A DNA stretch of 7,757 bases. It comes from Bacilli bacterium (GTDB taxonomy: Bacteria > Bacillota_I > Bacilli_A > RF39 > UBA660). The stretch spans positions 1-7,757 of the forward strand of contig SKIH01000036.1 in the NCBI GenBank assembly GCA_007116525.1, in the 5' to 3' direction. The position numbers were made by a program, and so were the translations under genes. Below the pieces are notes generated by a model, which did not search any database, was not told the DNA's origin, and worked only from the letters and a program-made list of their open reading frames with translations. This document shows, one piece after another, positions 4,093-7,757 of the stretch. Each line of letters starts with the position of its first letter. The first letter of the stretch is position 1.

Positions 4093-6459
4093 ATGGACTA
4101 CGATAGTATATTGAAAAAATTTCCTTATAGTAAGTTAGAAAAACTCAATATTGACCATATAATTGATATTGCTTTTAAAAAAGAAGAACTCTTAGAATCG
4201 ATATCAGTTGAAAATTTATTAATCATATTGGATAACTACTTGTATATGTCCTTTTTACAAGGTGAAAACACTGAAAGTATACATAAATTTTATAGTCTAA
4301 TTGATAAAGAAGAACTTCTTTTATATAAAGTTGGAGTTTTAATGTCAAATGTTAAATATGATTTTAATTTAATATCAAACGAAACTAGTGACCTTAATCT
4401 TGAGAGAAAACTTATTGCAACACTAGAAGTGTTAAATAGGGAAGAAGAGTTCTTATCTTATTATAAATTTTTAAACTTAGACTTTCAAAAGAAAATTTCA
4501 GATATGAAAAGTGTTATAAACTTAATTAGCGATGAGACCTTGTATAACTATATAAAAGGATACGAAAAGTCTTATATGGATATTGTTAAGAGAAAGGAAG
4601 ACAGCTTTATCAAGTTTCTGTTAAGAACTGCAAAGGACAAAAGGTTGCTGAAAAAAATAATCGACTTAGATATAACGAAGCAAAATAAAACGGAAATCTT
4701 CAACCAGCTTAGCGAAGAAGAAAAAATGAAAATCATTTTAGATAAAAATTCTTTCGTATATGATAAATATCATGATTCTTTTGAAAAAGATATACTGAAA
4801 AACTTCAGTGAATTAAAGCTTCCGAAGGACAAATTAGAAGAGTATTTTAATACTAATAACTACTACCAGCAATATTTACTTGGACTTATTGAAATATTTA
4901 TCAGACAAAACTCGGATATTATGAATTTAGTTCCCATTATTGATTCATCATTGAATTATAGTGTTTGTGAAAAAACTATGCATATTAAGAAGTTTGGAAA
5001 CCAAAGATCAGATAGTTACAAATCTTTTAAAGAAGACTTTTTAAGTGATTATGATTTTGTTTTTAAGCTTTCATTTTCAAAGATTAGCAACAAGAAAAAG
5101 AGAAAGCTTTTGAAGACAAAGTTAAATATAGATACAAATAATTTTGATGATGTTTTAAATATGTATAAGGGAAAATATGAAAAAATGCTAGTTGAGGGTC
5201 AAATAGATGGAGATGTTATTAACTCAATAGCACTAGCAACAAAAATGAAAATAGATGACAAACTTTTTGAAAATAGAATTGATGAAATCGTTGAATATTT
5301 ATTTGATAATAAAGAGAGTTTTTTCAATAGGTTTTCTATTAATAGGATAATCGAAATATATGTTAATAAAATATCTAAAGAAGAGGATGTTTATGCAACT
5401 GTTCAAGTCTTATCTTCTTATCATCATAGCTTCTTTGCGATAGGTTTCTCAGGCGATTTTTCTAAAGGTTTTTATTCACACCAAACAATGTTTTCAGAGC
5501 CGCTTATTGCCATTAACTCTAATTATGTAAATTCTAACTTTGTAAAATGCTTAGATGTTTTTAGAACAGCATTCCACGAGCTTGGGCACGCTTATAAAAA
5601 CCAAATAAGTTTAAAAGAAGAAATTAGTTTTGAGAATCTTAAAATATTAAAAGAACAAAATATTAGTATTGAGGATAGAAAATTAAAACATAAAATGTAT
5701 AATTACAATAATAGTTATGTCGAAGCTGACGCTGATAGTTATTCATTTGATATGTTTACAAAATTCATAAATAAATTTGAAAAAGATGAGAAATTTAAAA
5801 GAAATATTTTGGAAAAAAGTGAAGTGTTTATTGATGAGACGTCTAAAGGCAAGGATTACATTATAAAAAACAATAAACTTTATGATTCAAACTATTATTT
5901 TGACTTGAAAAACTCTGAGGATGACAAAAGAAGGCTTGTGTCGATCTATAAAACTTTATTGTTAGAGTATGATATTGATGGCAAAAAAATCGAAGCAAGT
6001 AGACTACTTAATAGTATGCATTATCATGAAGAGGCATTAAAAGATGATAAGAATAATGATATGAAAATGTTAATAGAAGATAGATTATTTATACGAGAAG
6101 CAAGCTTTGAAAATTTAGAAATTGTAATAAATCTTAATGATAAGTTAAATGATATAGTAAATATAACTTCTAAATGTAACGAACTTGTTTTAAACAAGTA
6201 TAAAAAGATTATATTAGATTCTATTATTAATATAAGCGATGCTAACGAAAAATATAATCTAACACAAAAGATGAGCGAAAGAGATTTTGAAAGGTATGAG
6301 GAGAATACAAAAAAGTTAATCACGCTTATTAATAAAAGATACCAAATAAATGATGTTGATGATCTCAATTTAAAAACACTAAGTGATAATATTAAAAACT
6401 CTAAAACACTAAAAAAGGTTTATAAAAAAAAGAATGATTTTGTTTACACCATCGATTGA
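4093..6459 (+). CDS. Large putative zinc metallopeptidase (gluzincin type), family unknown
   Basis: A 788-residue protein with no signal peptide or membrane segment, so probably cytosolic. Residues 495-499 are HELGH, the zinc-binding HExxH motif within a helix (FRTAFHELGHAYKNQ). A likely edge strand (EPLIAINSNYV, 469-479) comes just before it, as is usual in metallopeptidases. Downstream, SYVEADADSY holds Glu544 and Asp548, an ExxxD motif 45 residues after the second His; HExxH plus a later ExxxD is the gluzincin signature, with Glu544 the predicted third zinc ligand. Residues 1-430 and 560-788 are almost wholly helical in character, highly charged, without tryptophan or recognisable domains. 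I cannot assign a MEROPS family: the zinc-ligand spacing is longer than in thermolysin or oligopeptidase M3 proteins. AAGGAGGT at 4081-4088 is a near-perfect ribosome site. It sits between two prepilin genes, and no terminator separates it from the second. A role in processing pilins is not supported by a cytosolic location; substrate unknown. Confidence 0.75.
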   Translation: MDYDSILKKFPYSKLEKLNIDHIIDIAFKKEELLESISVENLLIILDNYLYMSFLQGENTESIHKFYSLIDKEELLLYKVGVLMSNVKYDFNLISNETSDLNLERKLIATLEVLNREEEFLSYYKFLNLDFQKKISDMKSVINLISDETLYNYIKGYEKSYMDIVKRKEDSFIKFLLRTAKDKRLLKKIIDLDITKQNKTEIFNQLSEEEKMKIILDKNSFVYDKYHDSFEKDILKNFSELKLPKDKLEEYFNTNNYYQQYLLGLIEIFIRQNSDIMNLVPIIDSSLNYSVCEKTMHIKKFGNQRSDSYKSFKEDFLSDYDFVFKLSFSKISNKKKRKLLKTKLNIDTNNFDDVLNMYKGKYEKMLVEGQIDGDVINSIALATKMKIDDKLFENRIDEIVEYLFDNKESFFNRFSINRIIEIYVNKISKEEDVYATVQVLSSYHHSFFAIGFSGDFSKGFYSHQTMFSEPLIAINSNYVNSNFVKCLDVFRTAFHELGHAYKNQISLKEEISFENLKILKEQNISIEDRKLKHKMYNYNNSYVEADADSYSFDMFTKFINKFEKDEKFKRNILEKSEVFIDETSKGKDYIIKNNKLYDSNYYFDLKNSEDDKRRLVSIYKTLLLEYDIDGKKIEASRLLNSMHYHEEALKDDKNNDMKMLIEDRLFIREASFENLEIVINLNDKLNDIVNITSKCNELVLNKYKKIILDSIINISDANEKYNLTQKMSERDFERYEENTKKLITLINKRYQINDVDDLNLKTLSDNIKNSKTLKKVYKKKNDFVYTID

Positions 6460-6484
6460 CTTTTATTAATTATAATTATAAAAT
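6456..6484 (+). promoter_or_regulatory. Promoter of the second prepilin gene, overlapping the upstream stop codon
   Basis: TTGACT (6456-6461, five of six consensus bases) and TAAAAT (6479-6484) with the optimal 17-base spacing. The -35 contains the TGA stop (6457-6459) of the metallopeptidase gene. No TG extension is present, in contrast to most promoters here. The -10 ends 31 bases before the ATG at 6516. Confidence 0.65.
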
Positions 6485-6515
6485 AAAATGTAGATAGTAG
6501 AAATATGGTGAGTAT

Positions 6516-6926
6516 ATGAAAAATAAAAGGGGTTTTACTTTACTAGAGGTTCTTGCTGTTATAATCGTTTTAGCTATTGCATCTATAGTTGCTACACCAA
6601 TGATAAATAGAGCTATAGTAAATGCTAGAATGGAATTATATATAAATAGTACATACGGTGTTGCTAGATCAGCCGAGCATTATATTGCAAGAAAAATTTT
6701 AGATGAAGAAGAGTTTGAAAGAAATGAAAACTTTATTGGCGATCTGAGTTTGTCAGATGACCAATTTTCAACTGGTGAAGTAATTGTTACTGATGAAAAT
6801 AGGGTTTTAGTTGCACTTCAATATGGGCCTAATTGCTTCATCAAAAGAAGAGAAGTTGTTATGGTTTTAGAACCTGAAGATTTTACAACATGTGATACAA
6901 GTTTAATAGAAATACATTTTGATTAA
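6516..6926 (+). CDS. Small type IV prepilin-like protein
   Basis: A 136-residue protein with the prepilin leader MKNKRGFTLLE: cleavage is predicted after Gly6, giving Phe at +1 and Glu at +5 (Glu11). The hydrophobic alpha-1 helix continues to about residue 28 (VIIVLAIASIVATP). The rest is a short globular domain with two cysteines (Cys107 and Cys126) spaced to form a C-terminal disulfide loop, similar in placement to Cys95/Cys117 in the larger pilin at 2512. Size and leader fit a minor pilin or pseudopilin of a type IV pilus, competence pilus or type II-like system. Outside the leader the two pilins share little, so they are paralogues in architecture rather than recent duplicates. GGTGAG at 6507-6512 is the ribosome site. 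It has its own promoter and may also be reached by read-through from the metallopeptidase gene. Confidence 0.85.
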   Translation: MKNKRGFTLLEVLAVIIVLAIASIVATPMINRAIVNARMELYINSTYGVARSAEHYIARKILDEEEFERNENFIGDLSLSDDQFSTGEVIVTDENRVLVALQYGPNCFIKRREVVMVLEPEDFTTCDTSLIEIHFD

Positions 6927-6928
6927 TT

Positions 6929-6951
6929 AAGTAGTGGATGCTACTTTTTTT
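6929..6951 (+). terminator. Intrinsic terminator after the second prepilin gene
   Basis: A 6-bp stem (AAGTAG at 6929-6934 with CTACTT at 6941-6946) closes a TGGATG loop and is followed by seven T residues. It begins two bases after the stop codon. The stem is A/T-rich and weaker than the others. Confidence 0.7.
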
Positions 6952-6956
6952 ATTTT

Positions 6957-6966
6957 GTGATAAAAT
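6957..6966 (+). promoter_or_regulatory. Extended -10 promoter of mutM
   Basis: GTGATAAAAT: TG, one base, TAAAAT at 6961-6966, starting six bases after the terminator T-run. A -35 would fall inside the hairpin and none is convincing. The -10 ends 25 bases before the mutM ATG, the same distance as at the metallopeptidase gene. Confidence 0.55.
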
Positions 6967-6991
6967 AAAGAAATAAAAAGAAGGTGATATT

Positions 6992-7757
6992 ATGCCAGAA
7001 CTACCAGAGGTAGAAACCGTTAAAAATCAACTTAAAGATAAACTTTTAAATTTGAAAATAGACGATTCAAAAGTGTATCATAATAATATTATTGAAAATA
7101 TGGATTCAATAGATTTCAGTAAGAAGATTAAGGGACAGACTATAAAAGATATTACTAGAAGAGGTAAGTGGTTAGTTTTAAAGTTAGATGATTACTATCT
7201 TATAAGCCATCTGAGAATGGAAGGTAAATATAATTTCAAAGATAAAGAAGAAGTTCTATCAAAGCATGAGCATGTAGTATTTTTATTATCAAATGGTATA
7301 ACAATGAGATATCATGATACAAGAAAGTTTGGTAAGATGCATTTAATAAAAAAAGAATTATTAAATGAATCTAGACCATTTACTGAACTTGGTGTTGAAC
7401 CTTTTAGCAATGAATTTACAAAAGAGTATTTAAAAGACAAATTAAAAAGTAAGAGTATACCTATAAAAACCGCATTACTTGATCAAAAGATCGTAGTTGG
7501 TATCGGTAATATTTATGTGGATGAGATACTTTTTTTAAGCAAAGTAAGACCAACTAGAAAAGCCTCTAATGTATCTAATAAAGAAATAGAAATGATAATA
7601 GAAAACACTAGAGAAACGCTTGAAAAAGCCATTAAACTAGGTGGCACAACTATTAGAAGTTTTTCGTCTTTAAGTGTCCATGGTAAATTTCAAAATGAAC
7701 TTTTAGTTCACGGAAAAGAAGGAGAACCATGCCCTAGTTGTGAAGGTGACATATTAA
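6992..7757 (+). CDS. mutM: Formamidopyrimidine-DNA glycosylase (Fpg/MutM), 3' end cut by the window
   Basis: A base-excision repair enzyme that removes oxidised purines such as 8-oxoguanine and nicks the abasic site. The frame is open for 255 residues to the window edge. It begins MPELPEVETV, with Pro2 as the catalytic Schiff-base nucleophile and Glu3 as the general acid/base. Lys59 in RRGKWLVLKL is the conserved beta-hairpin lysine. HLRMEGKY (73-80) holds the intercalating Met76, and YHDTRKFGKMHL carries the conserved Arg and Phe. GIGNIYVDEILF (170-181) is the helix-two-turn-helix hallmark with Asn173. GGTTIRSF and FQNELLVHGKEGEPCPSC lead into the zinc finger. Only its first Cys pair (Cys247, Cys250) is inside the window; about 20 residues with the second pair lie beyond it. 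GGTGAT at 6983-6988 sets the start. All key residues are intact, so it should be active. Confidence 0.97.
   Translation, partial: MPELPEVETVKNQLKDKLLNLKIDDSKVYHNNIIENMDSIDFSKKIKGQTIKDITRRGKWLVLKLDDYYLISHLRMEGKYNFKDKEEVLSKHEHVVFLLSNGITMRYHDTRKFGKMHLIKKELLNESRPFTELGVEPFSNEFTKEYLKDKLKSKSIPIKTALLDQKIVVGIGNIYVDEILFLSKVRPTRKASNVSNKEIEMIIENTRETLEKAIKLGGTTIRSFSSLSVHGKFQNELLVHGKEGEPCPSCEGDIL

Noticed and set aside
6024..6368. A minus-strand open frame of 114 codons with Ser- and Ile-rich translation.
   Set aside because: It lies wholly antisense to the metallopeptidase's charged helical tail, shows low complexity, and has no promoter or ribosome site.
4093..6459. Assignment of the metallopeptidase to oligoendopeptidase M3 or the IrrE/ImmA group.
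   Set aside because: The HELGH helix is similar, but the third ligand is 45 residues away in an ExxxD setting and the flanks are unlike either family. The family is left open.
6457..6489. Possible read-through of the metallopeptidase TGA as tryptophan, as in mycoplasma code.
   Set aside because: All evident tryptophans in the window use TGG, no other gene has in-frame TGA, and the extension would add only ten Leu/Ile-rich residues over a promoter.
2512..6926. A phage or mobile element carrying the pilin and peptidase genes.
   Set aside because: No integrase, transposase, attachment-site repeats or tRNA boundary are visible, and promoter style and base composition match the flanking housekeeping genes.

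Overview
The window is strongly A/T-rich bacterial DNA with short intergenic gaps, Shine-Dalgarno sites of the AAGGAGGT / GGTGAT type, and all eight genes on the plus strand. Intrinsic terminators, TGn-TATAAT promoters and the protein types (family II pyrophosphatase-like DHH protein, YggT, MutM, Gram-positive-style short prepilin leaders) point to a low-GC Bacillota. My inference is an uncultured Bacilli/Erysipelotrichia-like or Tenericutes-related lineage. Tryptophan is always TGG, and one gene ends in TGA with no close in-frame alternative homology, so the standard bacterial code fits.

Layout: (1) 74-931, a DHH/DHHA2 phosphoesterase of the family II pyrophosphatase fold with an altered C-terminal active-site motif. 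(2) 1041-1433, a small charged, probably coiled-coil protein of unknown function. (3) 1524-1877, a YggT-family membrane protein. (4) 2069-2464, a Gre-factor C-terminal-domain protein with no coiled-coil arm, rich in cysteines, with a TTG start. (5) 2512-4029, a type IV prepilin head fused to carbohydrate-binding-like and LamG/concanavalin A-like domains. (6) 4093-6459, a large cytosolic putative gluzincin metallopeptidase (HELGH ... ExxxD) that I cannot place in a named family. (7) 6516-6926, a second, small prepilin. (8) 6992-7757, the formamidopyrimidine-DNA glycosylase MutM, cut by the window end just after the first cysteine pair of its zinc finger.

The genes look mostly monocistronic. 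Six of the seven intergenic gaps hold an intrinsic terminator, and every gene has a candidate promoter whose -10 lies 22-37 bases before the start codon. Six of the eight promoters carry an extended -10 (TGn) and mostly lack a good -35, which lets promoter and preceding terminator be packed together or overlap. The exception is the gap between the metallopeptidase and the second prepilin: no terminator is visible, and the prepilin's -35 overlaps the metallopeptidase stop codon. Read-through from the peptidase into the prepilin is therefore possible.

The most interesting part is 2512-6926: an adhesin-like pilin, a large orphan metallopeptidase and a minor-type pilin next to each other, with no pilus ATPase, platform protein or prepilin peptidase in view. 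Whether these three form one surface system is an inference from adjacency only. No RNA genes, CRISPR arrays, insertion sequences or gene-free stretches over 300 bases were seen; the longest gap is 1878-2068.
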